A stretch of DNA of 64,000 nt from Daedaleopsis sinensis (lineage: Eukaryota; Basidiomycota; Agaricomycetes; Polyporales; Polyporaceae): NCBI GenBank assembly GCA_033807695.1, contig CM066301.1:4898001-4962000 (forward strand), given 5' to 3'. Shown piece after piece: positions 25,451-38,849 of this stretch. The translations under genes were made by a program, and so were the position numbers. The notes under the pieces are model-generated. The model saw only the letters and a list, made by a program, of their open reading frames with translations. It had not been told where the DNA came from and ran no database searches. Position 1 is the first letter of the stretch; each line of letters opens with the position of its first letter.

Positions 25451-28400
25451 TCGGAATCGGGTGGGGTTCAACGACCAAGTTCGAGTTCGAGTCGCGATCT
25501 TTTAGTGACCCTGCGCGTAAATATCAGCAGCTACATGGGCCTCGACGCGGACGGAACGGCGATAAGGGCTGGGAGGTAAAATGATGGTTGTGCGATGGCG
25601 GTCCAGCGGCGATCCCGGTGCGCTGAATACGACTTGTGCCCTATTGCAGGCGTACCACCGTAAGGAACGAGTCCAAAGTGTAAGATGAGACACAGCTGCT
25701 GCCAGTACTTGTATACGCGGATCCTCTCGGATGCGTTGCGAGTGTCGTGGCGCGCGTGTGAGGGCTTGAACGAATAGATATTGTCTGCCCTGGCTACTGC
25801 TGGTGAATGGGCTATCGTCGCGAGTGACGCCGTCGTATCTCAGGCCATGCATATGGATCCGTTGCGCGTGCGCTGAGCCTTGCGTGACGACGACTTCGCT
25901 AAGAGATCTGCTGAGCGAATTATTAGAGACCGGGGGGTTCAGACTACTCACGACGTCCACTGGGAGCTCGTGCAGGTCGTGCGAGCGGGCTCGTGCCAGT
26001 GCACTGACAGCGATACAATCAGACTCGGTACCTGGCAAGGGTCCGACGTCGGCGGGCTTGCTAGTGAGTCTCCTGTAACACAGTGAGATGAAGAGTGACT
26101 AAACAGTCGCACTGGTCAGAGATAAGAGCGAGCAACGAACGACGGAGTCCTTCGTCTGCGACTTACGAGTGGGCAGGTTACGCGGAGCCATACCGCGTCA
26201 TGGGCGTATAGTGCCAGCCTTGTGGAACGAATCATCTGTGCGCCGCGGCCCGCCAGGCTCCGAGGACGGCGAGACGTCATGGTGCGCATAGTTCAATTGT
26301 AGCTGCGGGCACTGAGGCCTGAGGGCCCTCGCACGTAGACGGATCGTTCCAAATGTGGACGACTCGTCGTCCTAGGTCTGCCGGTGCTGATCTGCAGATT
26401 AGCTCTGTCTATTAGATAGTCTTAGATAAACATACACGGAATGTTTCCCAGGGTGCTCTCCCCCTGCTGAGCGTTGAACGTTGAGGTATGACGACACCGC
26501 GACGGTTCACGGGTGGAGGTGGGAGTCGGAGGTGGTAATGAAGTCCGTGCTCATGTGCGGTCAGAGAAGCTGGCGAGCAAGCTGCGGTTCACTGGGACAG
26601 GGACAGCGGACAGCGCCCTGGCGACGACGCGGACGACGTTAATAGAGCGAAGGCAGGGGCGCCATGCGGTCCAGTCCAGCCGTTTGCGGACCTGAGAACG
26701 TTTGGGGAATCAGCTGTGATTTGCATATACGGCGACGGATGACGTCCGGCTTGCCTGCAGGCCTGAACGGGTCGCGCTTCGACACGGGTTCCTGACACTG
26801 AAGACTCCGGCCGGACGACGACACGAAGTGCGCGGATGGCATGGAGAAGGACGGACGACGGACGACGGGCGTGCTTCGTTCGTGATCCGCGCGACGAGGA
26901 AGGACGAGGACGGGCACCCGACCTGACAGGATCAGGGACGGGGAACGGGTACTCAATACTTGGGAATGCGTGTCGTGTCGGGGACGTCGATCGCCCGATG
27001 CCCGTGCAGCATGTGCGGCCGCGCGCAGCGAGGGTGGTCCCAGGCCTAGGGACAAGAGTGAGCACTGAGTACTGAATAGTGGATGGTGAGCGCGGGCTCA
27101 GGAGCGTGGACGAACGTACTTCTGCCCGATACCCGATACCCGCCCCCCCGCTCCCCGGGGTGCAGATGACCTCACGCTGTCAGATAACCTCGGCCGACGC
27201 TGCAGTTCCCCACCCACCCGGTGCAAGTGCTCGCTCGCCGACGCGGTCGTCATGCGGATGCGCCCCTGGACGTTCGAGAAAACTGCAGGACCCGGTGCGT
27301 GTGTGTGAGTGTCCCGAGCAGGGGACTTCTGGGGAGGTTGAATACATTACTTACCTCAGCAGTGGTACACGTACATTGACGGGTCCTTGAGGCGCGTTTT
27401 TTGAGCGTTAGAGGCTCGGGTTGGACTGAAGAGACGGTTCAACTTGGCTGTACATTAATGCGCGTCAGCGTAGTCGGCCGGACGAGAGCTTTGTATGGGT
27501 ATTAGTTAGCGAGTGTCCCAGTGCGGACAGTGCGGCTGGCAGTGGTGGATAGAAGCTCGAGCTCGATTCGCGAGGCTGCGGGCGAAGGAAGATCAGAATA
27601 TCGGTGACCGTGGCACCCAGCTGGGCATCATATCCACTTACTTATCCGCGTCGTCATTGCCGTCCGCTCGGAACGTTGAGACGTCGTTCTGAGTATGGGA
27701 CAGATCTAGATGCTGGCCTCGGCGACGACTGTGGCACATTAATCAGATAATGAACTCGAGATGGGATGTGGAAGTTCGAGCAGGACTCACGGCGCTTGAT
27801 ACCGCTTTCACTATCGGACTCTCGACGGCGACGGCGACGGCCGGCTGCGGGCGGAACAGTGGCCGTCGCTGACGCGTGAGTGAGTTCTGCAGGGCGCGGT
27901 GGGAGTCCTCGGTCCGTTCCGTGCTGAAGGTGCTAAAACGGTCACGGTAGATACGATACGTACCGCAAGGAAGAATTCTGAAGAAGTCCGCGTACTGACC
28001 TGCATGCACATGCACATGCACATGTCGTCGACGTGCCTAAGTTCGTCGGATAGAGGGAGATGGAAGACCTGAGCAGACCGAGACGCGTTTCAGCCGTCCG
28101 TTTGCGTAGATCGGAATCGGCCTCGGAGGTGGTCGACGGAGGCTTCAGGCATGTGATACCATAATTACGTGGGTTACTTGGGCCGCGCCTCCTCTTCTGA
28201 GCTATCTTCGCGAGCTGTTCGACAACGTCGAGTCGTCCGGACAAGGGTGTCGACGGTTTTGGGCGAAAACTGCGAGGTCCGGCACAGCCCTCTGAATCGA
28301 ACTTAGATGAGCGCCAATAAAGGTGCACAAGTGAACATTGAATTTGCATACTTACTCGACTTTGCTTCCGTGCGGGTACGGTAAGGCAGGAGCCAAGGGC

Positions 28401-31400
28401 ACAGCTTGGAACTCGAAGATCGCGAGATGTATGAAGCGTTGGCGAAGCGTGCGGCGAGTCGACGATAGTGGCATGACCGCATGCGTGTGCGGTCGTGGAC
28501 GCGCGGAATTGCGTGCGAGAAGGACGGAGATGAACGCGAGACCGCGAGAACGCGTACCGCCTGTACTCCAAGTCCGAGTCCGAGTCTGCGAGCAGGTAAG
28601 ATTGCATCACGTCCTTGGCTGCAGAGGTCTGTGCCGTACGTCGTCTATAACTATCTTCGCGTTGTTCCCCATCCGCGAGTAGAGACCGTCAGCCCGCTCT
28701 ACGTCCGAATGTTAATTGCGAGGCGGGTCCATCTGCCAGTACGCGGTACGTGGCATCTGTCCGTCGTCCATCGTGTGTGATCGCTGACGGTGGGTTGGCT
28801 GACTCAGCCGCGATGATCATCGCGCGCGATACGTCGACACGGCGACGGGCACTGCATGCGTCTGCATCGAGTTCGAAGGCAGCGGCCCGCGATGGAAGTT
28901 AACGCGAACGGTGAAAGTCAAGTACCACATACACTTAGTACTTGCCTGCTGACCGGAGCGCAGCGCTCAGCATCCTCTGGAGCTGGAGATGGACTGCCAG
29001 CGAGCGATCCGATCTGCCCATTTCCCCTGACTGTGATTATGCGGCGAAGGCGCGAAGCTTAAGGCAGAACGGAAGATGGAAGATGGAAGCTGGGACATGG
29101 GCGTTTACCATTCTGGGGTGTCGACGCGAGGGTGATGCATATCATGATGCATATGCATGTGTACCGTGACACAGATCGACGGCTGGAAATGTAGCATGTA
29201 CAGTATAGATGCCGGAGGATGGAAACCCGATGGCGAGTGGGATTTGGAGACCGGCGCGGCGTGCGGCGAGCACGCAGAGTCGGGGAATTCACTGGCATTG
29301 AATATTGAAGAGTCGGTGTGCTGCTGCCAGAGAATGCAAAATGCAAATGGAGATCAGCCGGCGGCGCGATCCGGGGCACATAACATTCGGACGTGGGATG
29401 GGCAGCAACGTACGTGGACGTCCGCGGAGGTCTGCGATCTGGGGACTAGAGACAGCTCTGCATACTTGTCCCGGCGCAGAGGCGCAGGGGAGCCAAGGCC
29501 GAGTTCTGGGCGTGCGGGATCGGATCTGGCCCCCGCGCGCGACGAGTGGGCAGCGTTGGGTTTCGAGTGTCCTGCGTGTGTGTTTAGGGTCGATGACGCG
29601 TTGGCGAGGATGGGCCGCGGTGTGTGAACAGATCACTGTCTGGACTTTGGAATCTGTCATGGAGAGCGACATATGCATACTGCCGTAAGTTTCGGATGCC
29701 TGGCATGTGCCGCGACTCGGAGGACGGCTGTGGCAGTAGCCGTCAAGGAGCGACGTATGTACTCACTTGCTGAGCAGAGTGAGTACCGGAGCTCGCGACA
29801 TATGCGTATTGTGATGCTGGTACGTACGCCGCATGCAAGTGCGTGCTGCGGCTGTGGTATGTACTAGTAGCCGTCAAAGTAGTGACATACGTACTGACTG
29901 ACTGGGTACTTACCGGTTACCACTCACGAGCACTCCGCGGCCATACCGAGGCCCTCGTACAGCAGAGCCTGAGGAAGCAAAGATAGAAAGCGCAGAGCGT
30001 GCGCAGACGCTCGGGCGACGAACAAGTCGCCGATTCCCGATTCCCGACCGCGTACGCGGCCGTACGCACTGCAACGGGCCGCAGCTGAGTGTCTATGTCG
30101 CGGGACGGAGATAGATGTGGACGCGGACGTCGGCGTACCTGCGGGTCTAGGAGGAATCAGAGTACGGCGCGAGCGCTGTCGGACGGTCGCGATGCGCGCG
30201 TGAAGCCTATCACGACGGCGACGGACTCGGCCGCGGGTGCTTGGTCGAGACACGGCGGGGCCGAGGGCAGCGCCGTTCGCGACGGCCGTGTTGGGATGGG
30301 GCGGTACAGAGTTTGAAAGAACTGCGTATAGATCAGTCGGCGGCCGGTTGTTGATGCCTATTGCGCGCGGTGCCCTGGAGGTGACGTTGGCGTGAGGTGA
30401 GCGGGGATCGCGATTCTCGCGCAGACGACCGCGGTAAGCGTTGTATTCGGAATGGAGGTCGAAAAGTACAACGTCACCGTACTTACACAAGTCCGCGAAC
30501 GCGTGTCAGGCTAGAATCTGCGAGAATGCCTATCTGGATCGCGGCTCGCGTGACGCGACACAAGAACAATAATGACGGCACTCAGTGCTCATGGTCGGAC
30601 GGGGCGTGGCGGGGGATCAGAAAGAGCTTCAAGCCTGAAGATCTTGGTGCAAAATCGGACGGTAACGATAGCGATTGGGATGGAGGCGAGTGCGCGCATA
30701 TGTACATATTCTGATTTCATATCGGAGGAGGAGAGATGAGGGCGAAACATACCGCGATAGAACGCCCGCCACTGTCCGCCACTGATCTGGCCTCGTGCGC
30801 GCTTGCGTCCGTGCAAAGTCTGACGCTGATAGACGCGAGCGAAGGTCAGGGAAGTACGTTTGCACGGCGTGAGATGGAGAAGCTGCGGGGTCGGGGGGAG
30901 CGGAGGAGCGAGTAGTCGAAGAAACGAACGGAGGCGGTGGCGGCGTCGTGGCGGGATATTCTGGGCGGGGAGATGGGGAGATGGTGATGTGCGTGCTTTA
31001 GGTTAACGGACTTGTGCTGATGGGAAACCGGCTCGGGCTGGGCCAGAGGTTGCCGGAGAGAGTGATGAACATATGTCGACGTCGACGGACAGGCGGATCG
31101 GGCAGCGATTCGAGGAGTCGGGCTTGGAATCAGACGGGGATCGTCGACGGAGACGGGGCAGATTGAGCGCGGGAGGGGCCGGAGGCGGAGGACGGAGAGA
31201 AGAGGAGGAGGCGGTGGGTTGGGAGGACACCGCCTGGGTTGGCGGGCGGGCGGATGGTTGGAAAGAAGTCGGGAGGTTACAAGTGGAGGGCGATGATGTG
31301 GTAAGCGGGCGATGCGCTGCCCGTTTGAGTTTGCGAGGGCGAACCGTTCTATGACACGCGCGTATGTTTATTCTCTGCACGGAGGGCACGGGGGCAGGCA

Positions 31401-31422
31401 GCGGCAGATACTCGGTACGTAC

Positions 31423-31468
31423 TTTCTTGAACGTCGACGAGTGAGTCTTTCTTGAACGTCGACGAGTG
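31423..31468. repeat. short tandem duplication
   Basis: TTTCTTGAACGTCGACGAGT is present twice in direct succession. A second small duplication (GGGCGTCGACGAT twice) follows at about 31528-31553. Confidence 0.8.
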
Positions 31469-31664
31469 AGTGGTTGCGGAGAGAGGGCGCTGCTGAGCTG
31501 GCGGGGGATACCGGGAGATGATGAGATGGGCGTCGACGATGGGCGTCGACGATGGCGATGGGTGTGAGAGGCCACCAAGATCTTCCCTCGCGTGATCCCT
31601 GTCCATAGGCGCGCGCTGGCACACGCGTCCCGCCCGGAGCTCGCTGCCCGCGTGGGCGTCGTCA

Positions 31665-31850
31665 ATGCATGGGCGCGGCGGCGGGCGGCGGTGGACAGAG
31701 GCGGGCAGCGGCGGGGGCGGGGGGCGGGGGAGGAGTCGGGCGGGAGAGAGGACGGAGGGGGACGGTGGTGATGGGAGGCCGAATATGGGTAGGGCGCGGG
31801 AGATGCCGGGGGGTAGATATATGGGGGGAGGGAGGGAGGCCGGAACTAGA
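31665..31850. promoter_or_regulatory. G-rich tract upstream of the bHLH gene
   Basis: The plus strand carries many runs of three to six G (for example GGGGGCGGGGGGCGGGGG near 31713-31731), dense enough to allow G-quadruplex folding. It lies about 550-700 bp before the bHLH start and is followed by a CT-rich stretch typical of strongly expressed fungal promoters and leaders. The regulatory role is inferred. Confidence 0.4.
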
Positions 31851-31964
31851 GCTCGTCCTCTCGCCGTCGCATGGTTCTCGTTTGAAGGCCTCCTCCTCGT
31901 CCTCCCCCGTCTTCGCTCCCTTCTCCCCGCCTAGCCCTCAGCCGTAACAAGGATACCGCCTGGA

Positions 31965-32012
31965 GTACGTCCTTCACTCTCCCTGCACACACACAGCTAA
32001 CCCCTTCTGCAG
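31965..32012 (+). other. probable 5'-UTR intron of the bHLH gene
   Basis: GTACGT at 31965, CTAAC at 31996-32000 and TTCTGCAG ending at 32012 form a complete small intron (48 nt) inside the CT-rich leader. Confidence 0.45.
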
Positions 32013-32378
32013 ATCTCGCGACCCTTGCCGGCTTCTCCCCATCCGCCCTCCTCCCTCCCAAGCAAGACCTCAGCCTTCCAAACGTCCCCCTCCTCCTCTC
32101 CGCCGTCCTAGTCTGCTTTGAGCTCTCGCTCGCGACTAATCTACCCACAAGCCCCGACTCCGCCGCCATCGACTGTGCTGCTCGCCCCACCCCGTCACCC
32201 CCTCCTCCTCGAGATCTAGTCGGTTTCCGCTGAACTTCTTCGCGTACCCGTCTTCTCTCCCCGACCTCCCCTCTCATCCCTGCTGTAAAACGCCCATCCG
32301 CACCCTAGACGATCGCAAGACTTCCCGTCCTTATCGCACACCATCCGCCCCTCTACGTCTGCAATCTCTTCTACAGCA

Positions 32379-33857
32379 ATGGCCCTCCCGCTCTCCATCC
32401 CCGACTCGCCCTCCGCCGGCAACTCTCCCTCCTCTGACGGCTCAAACGGTCCCAACACCCCCGTCTCCCCCTCCACCTCCCCCCAGACCCTCGCTCTCCC
32501 CCCGCCCATCGAAGGCGCCGCTCCCGCCCAGTCCGCCTCCCCCGTCAACCCCGCTCAGGCAAAGCGCAAGCCCAGCAGGCGTGCCAACACCGCAGAGCGC
32601 AGGGCAACCCACAACGCTGTCGAGCGAGCCCGCCGCGAGACTCTCAACGGCCGTTTCCTCGTACGTCCTTTTTTCGCTCAATCTTCCCATCTCCGCAGCC
32701 GCTGATCCCCCCGCCAAAAGGATCTCGCCGCCCTCCTCCCGAACCTCTCCCAGATCCGCCGCCCCTCCAAGTCCTCCATCGTCAACTCCTCCATCGCCCA
32801 CATACACGCCTCTCGCCGCCACCGCCTCCTCGCCGCCCGCGAGCTCCGTCTCCTCAAGCTCGAGTCCGACGCCCTCCGCCGCGAACTCAACGAATGGCGC
32901 GACCGCTCCGGCCTCCCCCGCGTCGACGAGCCCGTCCGCGGCGAGGCCTTCCAGATGATCCTCTCTGGTGAGGTCGAGGTCCTCAACGTCGGCCCTATCG
33001 AGGAGGAAGGCGCCGAAGGCGAGTACGGCCCTGACGACTACCCCGAGGACGACTACCCCGCCCACGACGACGCTGCCATGGACGACCTCCGCGTCCCCCA
33101 GCAGCACCTCTCCCTCGCCTCCGCCAAGTCCGGCGAGGTCAACCCGTTCGCGCACAACGTCTCCCAGCCGCGCGGCGGCCTCCAGCTCCAGACCATCCTC
33201 CCCCGTCCCTCCACTCACGGCGGGCCCCACACCCCCATGATCGTCCAGAGCCCTTCCGCGGTCTCGTTCGAGAACCCGGCCATGACCGCGGGCTTGTACG
33301 AGCCGCAGATCCACGCCCCCTTCCCCGGCGGCCAGTTCATGCCCGCCGTCCTCCACGACACCGTCGGCGACAAGGCCGCCTGGGCGCAGCAGATGTACGG
33401 CGCCCCGCAGGTCCCCGGCGGGCCCGCCGTCTTCTCCCCCACTTCCTCGCACGGCCACGGGGGCAACGTCTCGCCCCCGATGAACAGCCAGCAGCAGCAG
33501 GCGTACTTCCTCAACCTCCAGCGCCAGCAGCAGCAGCTCCTCCAGCAACAGCGCATGGCCGACGACGCGTCCCCGCCCGCCGGCGCCATCAACGTCCGCC
33601 GCGAGCGCAGCGGGAGCATCAACAGCATCGGCAGCAGCGGCTACGGCAGCCCCTCCAGCAACCCCGCCAGCTACGAGATGCCGAGCGTCCTCAACGTGAA
33701 CGTCGTGCCCCGCACGTGGGACGACGGCCGCAACGGCATGGGCGGCATGAACATGAACATGGGTGCGATGGGCATGGGCGGGATGATGATGAAGAGCGCG
33801 CCGATCGCGGTCGGCGGCGGGGGCAACAACCACGGCTACGCGGCCATGATGCTGTGA
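32379..33857 (+). CDS. basic helix-loop-helix (leucine zipper type) transcription factor
   Basis: Two exons: 32379-32660 and 32721-33857, with an intron at 32661-32720 (GTACGT...AAAAG, phase 0), giving 472 aa. After a Ser/Pro-rich N-terminus comes a basic region with the E-box reading pattern HNAVERARR (H, E and R at the canonical spacing, about residues 77-85). Helix 1 spans the splice site, followed by the loop and a second helix with KSSIVNSSIAHIHAS. Leucines continue at about seven-residue spacing after helix 2 (RELRLLKLESDALRRELNEW), suggesting a zipper extension. The C-terminal half is low complexity with glutamine runs, Gly/Met repeats and acidic patches, as in activation domains. Family knowledge: such proteins bind CANNTG sites as dimers in the nucleus. 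The target genes are unknown. Confidence 0.9.
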
Positions 33858-35130
33858 GCACCGTCTGCACTCGCTCTATGAATACCCCCCGCTCTCGTCG
33901 ACGCGCGAAGATGCTCGACTAATGCCCGCCGTGTATGCCCCGCTCGCCTCAAGCCTATATGCCGTCCGCCTCCGTTGTATTTTTGCCCGGCCGTATCTAT
34001 CTCCTGCCCCGCCCCGCCCCACGCTCGCTAGCTCGCCGCTGCCGGTTTTATATTGCTCGTGCCCTACACTACACCACCCCCGCCGTACTCGATACCACCA
34101 TCCTCCCCGCACCCGCCCCGCACACCCCGCATCGCATGCACATCATGTACCATCGCACCCCCCTCGAAAGAAGGCCCAGCCCGCCCAGTTGTTGTGTACC
34201 TCCACGCTCGCTTGTCACTATCGCTGCTATTACCATCACACTTGCACGCCCCCTCGCGCTCCTCGCGCGCGCTCAGTCGGAAACGTGTGACCGCGCCCGG
34301 CCGCGTCCCCCACGCTCGTTCTCGTCGCTGCTTCTCGCTCCTCCTCGCGCGGAGGCTGCGAGCATCCGCCGGCGGCGGAGTCTTCCGTCTCCGTCGCTCG
34401 CGCCCACGCTCGTTCTCGCTTTCGCGTTCGGTCCTGTTGCTTCTGTCCTTTTCGTTCTGGTTCCGCTATCTTTATACCCCGGGCTCGGCCGTCCTCTGCG
34501 AGGACGCGCGCGGTCGTGCGTATGCGTGGTGGGTGCCTTCGAGCACGTATTCTGTGAGGATGTAGTGTAGTTGTAGCGTAGTACGAGTCTAATAGGTGCT
34601 GATGCGCGCACGCGGCGGTCTGTAGTAGTCGTTGAATACAGGCAGCTCGTCCTGCGTCGTCGGTGCTGGATGTCTGTTCGTGGTGTACTCTAGCGTTGGG
34701 GTTTGCCGAGGTGAGTACTTGGTTTTGCAGCTTGCTGTATACGTATGGGTTGTGTGTGGTGGATGTGGATCACAGCATTGGTCATATGATGGGATGGAGC
34801 CTCGCGGACGCGGAGGTGAGTTTCTTCCGTGTGCGTGCGCTGATGGTGGCGAGCTAACCCGTTCTGTTCTGGTCTGGTCTGTTCTGTTCTGGCGTGCGGG
34901 ACTGGCGCTGCTGGACGTGGACGTCGTCGTTCTTAGGACCGGGGGCAGGTGAGCGCGGACGCGGGCGCGGCGGACGAACTTAGGAGATCTGAAGGGACTA
35001 GTAGTGCGCGTCCTCGGGCTCGGGCTGGCGGCGCGCGGATCCTTGGACTTCAGAATTCAAGCGTTCAAGTGTGCTCGGAATCCGGATATCATCAGGCGAT
35101 TCGACGGAACCCGTGACCGTCAACGGTTGT
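33858..35130. other. 3' flank of the bHLH gene and intergenic DNA
   Basis: C-rich, then TC-rich sequence after the stop codon. Short frames here share no recognisable domains. A TCTG/TTCTG-rich microsatellite-like stretch lies at about 34860-34892. Confidence 0.5.
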
Positions 35131-35319
35131 TTGTTTGAGGTTCGACGGACGGTCTAGCTGGATATGTCGTGCTGCATTGATGGATATCGCTTGGAAATCA
35201 AATATTGGCTGGCCGCGGGCACTGGCAGTTGCAGGTGAGTACTATATACTTAACTACGAATCGTTTGACTCTTGCCAGTTGAATGCGCTGTGTTTAGGTG
35301 CGCAATGGTTCACGCCCGC

Positions 35320-36195
35320 GAATCTTGGGATCTCAAGCGTGCTCATGCGATTGAGTTCGTCTAGCTGAACACGTCGTGCCACAGGGGCCCTCGTCTTACA
35401 GTCCTCGCATGGCAGGATGTCCGATGACCCGCAATCGATGATGCACGGTATAGTTCGTGCTCGGACGAGCACAGATAACGAGGAGGAACCTCGTCTCGAC
35501 GGTCTCGATATGGACGGCGCAGAGATATGTGCTCAAGGTACGTAAGTACATACACGCGGCCGCCAGAGGAGGAGAAACTTACGCTCGATCTTTGTGCAAT
35601 CTGTCGTACAGGGCTGCTGTAAGTACGTGTGTCGAATACGGTCGTCATCGTTCTTCTGAACGGGACTAGGTGACTGGCAGCCAAGCATCCTCTGTCGCGA
35701 TCGCGCTGGTGAGCTGTGGCAAGTCTAGTATGTGGGCCATGTTTAACATCCCGTCGCTGTTGTCCTGCAGGCTGACGAATTCTACGAAGGCACTGGGCTC
35801 ATAGTGCGCGCGTCCTGGAGCTCGGGGTGGTTCGCGGCGCACGAATCCTTGGACGTCAAGTGTCAAGCGTGCTGATGCGATTCGAGAGAAGCAAGCCCGT
35901 GACCGTTAACGTTTGTTTCTTTGACGGTTCGACGGGATGGTTTAGCTGAATCTGTCGTGCTATAGGGGGCCTTAAGTTGTTTGGCGGTTCTCGCGTGGCC
36001 GGGTGACCAGTAACTGGCGATCGATGATGCACGATGCACGAGTAACGTCGCCACGACGGTCTTGATTTGGAGTGCGCAGAGAGACGTGCTGGAGGAGGTA
36101 CGTAAGGACATAATAGTGCACGCCTCTGCAGATGCCGGAGGTCCGAGGAGGAGGAACCCCCGTTCGATCTTCGCGCAATCTGTTGCGAGGCTAAC
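35320..36195. repeat. local tandem duplication (two diverged copies)
   Basis: About 35326-35640 and about 35865-36190 are collinear. Both contain CAAGCGTGCT with ATGCGATT, then CGTCGTGC or TGTCGTGCTA with AGGGG, CGATCGATGATGCACG or CGCAATCGATGATGCACG, GAGGTACGTAAG or AAGGTACGTAAG, and CGCAATCTGTTG or TGCAATCTGTCG. Some of the same landmarks appear a third time at about 35051-35175. No coding function was recognised. Confidence 0.65.
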
Positions 36196-36199
36196 CCCT

Positions 36200-38849
36200 T
36201 CCATCTCGCCGCGCCCTCGACCGTCTCGGGGCTCTCCCAGGTTCATCTCGCGCGCGGGGGATGTACTCGCTTGTCGGCAATCGACAATAGCCCGCGACGC
36301 GCGTCGTGCGTGTACAGCACCTGCGGGCCGCAGAGGTCCGCACGCGCAGCCTCGAGGCGGGCAAGGTTTTTGATCGCGGCGCGAGGCGAGGCGAATCGGG
36401 GGATCCGAGGATCTGGATGGGAGTTGGGGTTCATCTGGACTATTCGGTAGAGAACGCGCGGCGGGCTGCTCGGGGAGAACGCGATCAGGCGAGGGGGCCC
36501 TGGGAGCTCGGATGCCTTTTGGGGGAGGGGGGAGGGGGCTCGATTCTCAGCGTCAGTGGCTGCTGGCGAGTCGGAGGAGGGGGAAGGGGGATCATTCGGT
36601 ACGTAACGGTTCTGTTCTGTTCTGTATACGCGTTATGCGAGCATGCATGTAGCATCCTGCCATCGGCTGGGTAGATTTTGGTGTTCGAGTGTTGGGTGCA
36701 AAGGTCGAATGGAGAGATGGCTATTGGTCGTTGCACCGCACTCTGAGATGTTGAGAGCTGGAAAGAGCTCGGTTGGGATCGTGATCCCACCCGGTCGCGG
36801 ATGATAAGAGTCGGTGCGCAGTACATGCATGCTCCGCAGCGAGTCTGAGGTCGGCCGGCCGACCAGGGAGAACCTGCGAAACAAAGCTGTACCCCGTGCT
36901 TGAAGTCGGATCTGGGAACAAGGGCCAAGGCGGGACGTGCGCCGTGTGCCGAGGTAAGCACCGTAAATGACCAGATGAACACTGCACCCACTCACGGCCG
37001 TCCCTTTGTCCGCGTCAGGTTGCCGGTGTTTGGGTTACAGTCGAGCCTTCCCGTTGCGTCCGGATCGGGAGGACAAGCATCCTAGGCTGAAGCTTCGTCG
37101 GCGGACGCCCTGCCCATGACCAAGGAAGAACTAGAAGGACGTCAACTCTGCTCTGCGAAGGGCGAGGTTACCCCGCGGCGGTCAGACTCACGCTCGCGTG
37201 CCCCCTTGTCCTTGCGCGTGCGCCCCGCATCTCCCCCTCCAGGGCAAAGGAAGCCACTCCAGTGACTCCTGCTCTACACACTGGCGGCTGACGGTGACGG
37301 CGAGGTGCCAGTCCATGTCAGATAGCGTTGCGCGAGGCGCGCTTCTGCCTTCTCCCGCTACCACTGGCCTCTGCAGAGCATTAGCTCGGGACGCCGCGAG
37401 GGACCTTCGGTCGTAATTTGCGGGACTTGGGCGCGCCGAGACGGCGTATGGGGTGCGGCCAGTGTCAGTACCACTCAGTGACTGTGCGGTACCTGTCGCT
37501 GGGCTACTGGTTTCCGTGGTCCGTCATCCGGGGGCTCTCCGATCTAATATTGAAGAGGAACGTGCGCGTGCACGAGACCGGAGAGACGTCATCGGTGGGC
37601 TTGAATCAAGCTCACGTCTGAAAAGAACAGCGCGAGATGAGGGATGAGAGACAGGGGAGAAAGTGTGAGCTTACCGAAACGGGCGGTCCCTGTGGCCGGG
37701 TATGTTCGAGCGATCCAGTCGTCACCTCCCGGACACTCGACGGGGACTCTGAGGTCAGAGAGGAAGGCGGAAGGCTGCGGACGGTGCTGCTACGCTGCGG
37801 TCACCGGACACGGCCGCTGAGGTCGTCAACGTCCGAGTCCGTCTATATTTGTTTTGCACGGCGGGCCGGCGGATGCGGAACGATGATGGTTGTGGTCGTT
37901 GTGCGGCGGGGCCCTCAGACTGTGGAGTCGAGTTCGAGCGTGGTTCGAAAGCTTTGCAGGGCGATTGCGTCCGGCGGCCGGGAGAGGGGGAAGGAGGGCG
38001 AGAGTGACCAAACGGGTGTCTGCGATGCCACGGTCATCGTCGGACAGAATGACGTCCTGTGTGCGGAGATGAGTTTCGTCAGTGGGTCTGGACGCGGGGG
38101 GATAGTACGCTACTAACTCGGAGTTAGTCGTTACATGTTCGAGGCGGCGCGCTCGCAGCAGTGCTGGTTGACGTACCACTTGCGTGCATTGCTCCAACGT
38201 TGCTCTTGGAAAAAGATTGATGCTAGACAGTGACTCAGAGATGTTCAGTGTGCAACTGGCGCATGCAGACTCATGACGACCGGCGTGCGGTGGGTCGTCT
38301 AACGGGCACAGACTCATGATAGCCCGTCCGTGACTGTGTCGATGGGGACTGACGGCAGTAGTAACGTGCTGAGCTCGGATGCGCCGACGAAAGGAGACCC
38401 GGGATTCGCGACGTGCGGGAGTCCTCGGTCACATGCGTCGGAAATTGGAGTCGTTCCCCGTCTTCCCCTGTAGCGCATATCCACGAAGCGGAGTTGGCGA
38501 AGGCTCGAAGATGTTCGAATGATTAGCGACGTGCTCGTCGCTGGCTGAAGTGCTCCTGTCGAAGGAGACGGTAGATGTTGAGCGTCGGGAGCAGTGCTCC
38601 AAAGCTGGCAGAGTATCAGCAGGCGCAGAGAGTGCATATGCGCTGTGCGCGGATGGTCGCTATCTCGCAATCATCGCGCGCACCATGAAACCTAGACACA
38701 CGTCCCAATTCAGAGTCCCGAGGCCCGCCCAAGCCCGCGATAGACAAACGGCGTTGGTCTCCCAACCCAACAGTGCTCACCTATCCCGCCCAGCCGCTCT
38801 CCTGTCCTGTCCTGTCCTGTCCTGTCCTCCCTACCCTTCCGCCCACGGC
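36200..38849. other. intergenic region upstream of the P450 3' end
   Basis: No gene family was recognised. A pentanucleotide repeat lies just downstream at 38801-38828. Confidence 0.5.
38801..38828. repeat. CCTGT pentanucleotide microsatellite
   Basis: Five perfect copies of CCTGT followed by CC, immediately 3' of the P450 stop codon. Confidence 0.9.

Larger units (their letters stand above)
19143..31660. other. gene-poor region with dispersed degenerate repeats
   Basis: Across about 12.5 kb I recognise no protein family and no convincing exon chain. The many short frames on both strands overlap and change partners. Repeat families A (20440-20600, 20890-21030), B (about 24640-25450) and C (about 21436-21575, 22431-22540) are present. 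The sequence looks like decayed duplicated DNA. Confidence 0.5.

Noticed and set aside
31003..31665. 220-codon minus-strand frame
   Set aside because: Proline/serine/arginine-rich complement of a G-rich tract, without an ATG start or recognisable domain.
32442..33833. 463-codon open frame on the minus strand across the bHLH gene
   Set aside because: It mirrors the GC-rich codon usage of the real bHLH gene on the plus strand, consists of Ala/Val/Gly/Asp runs, and has no domain.
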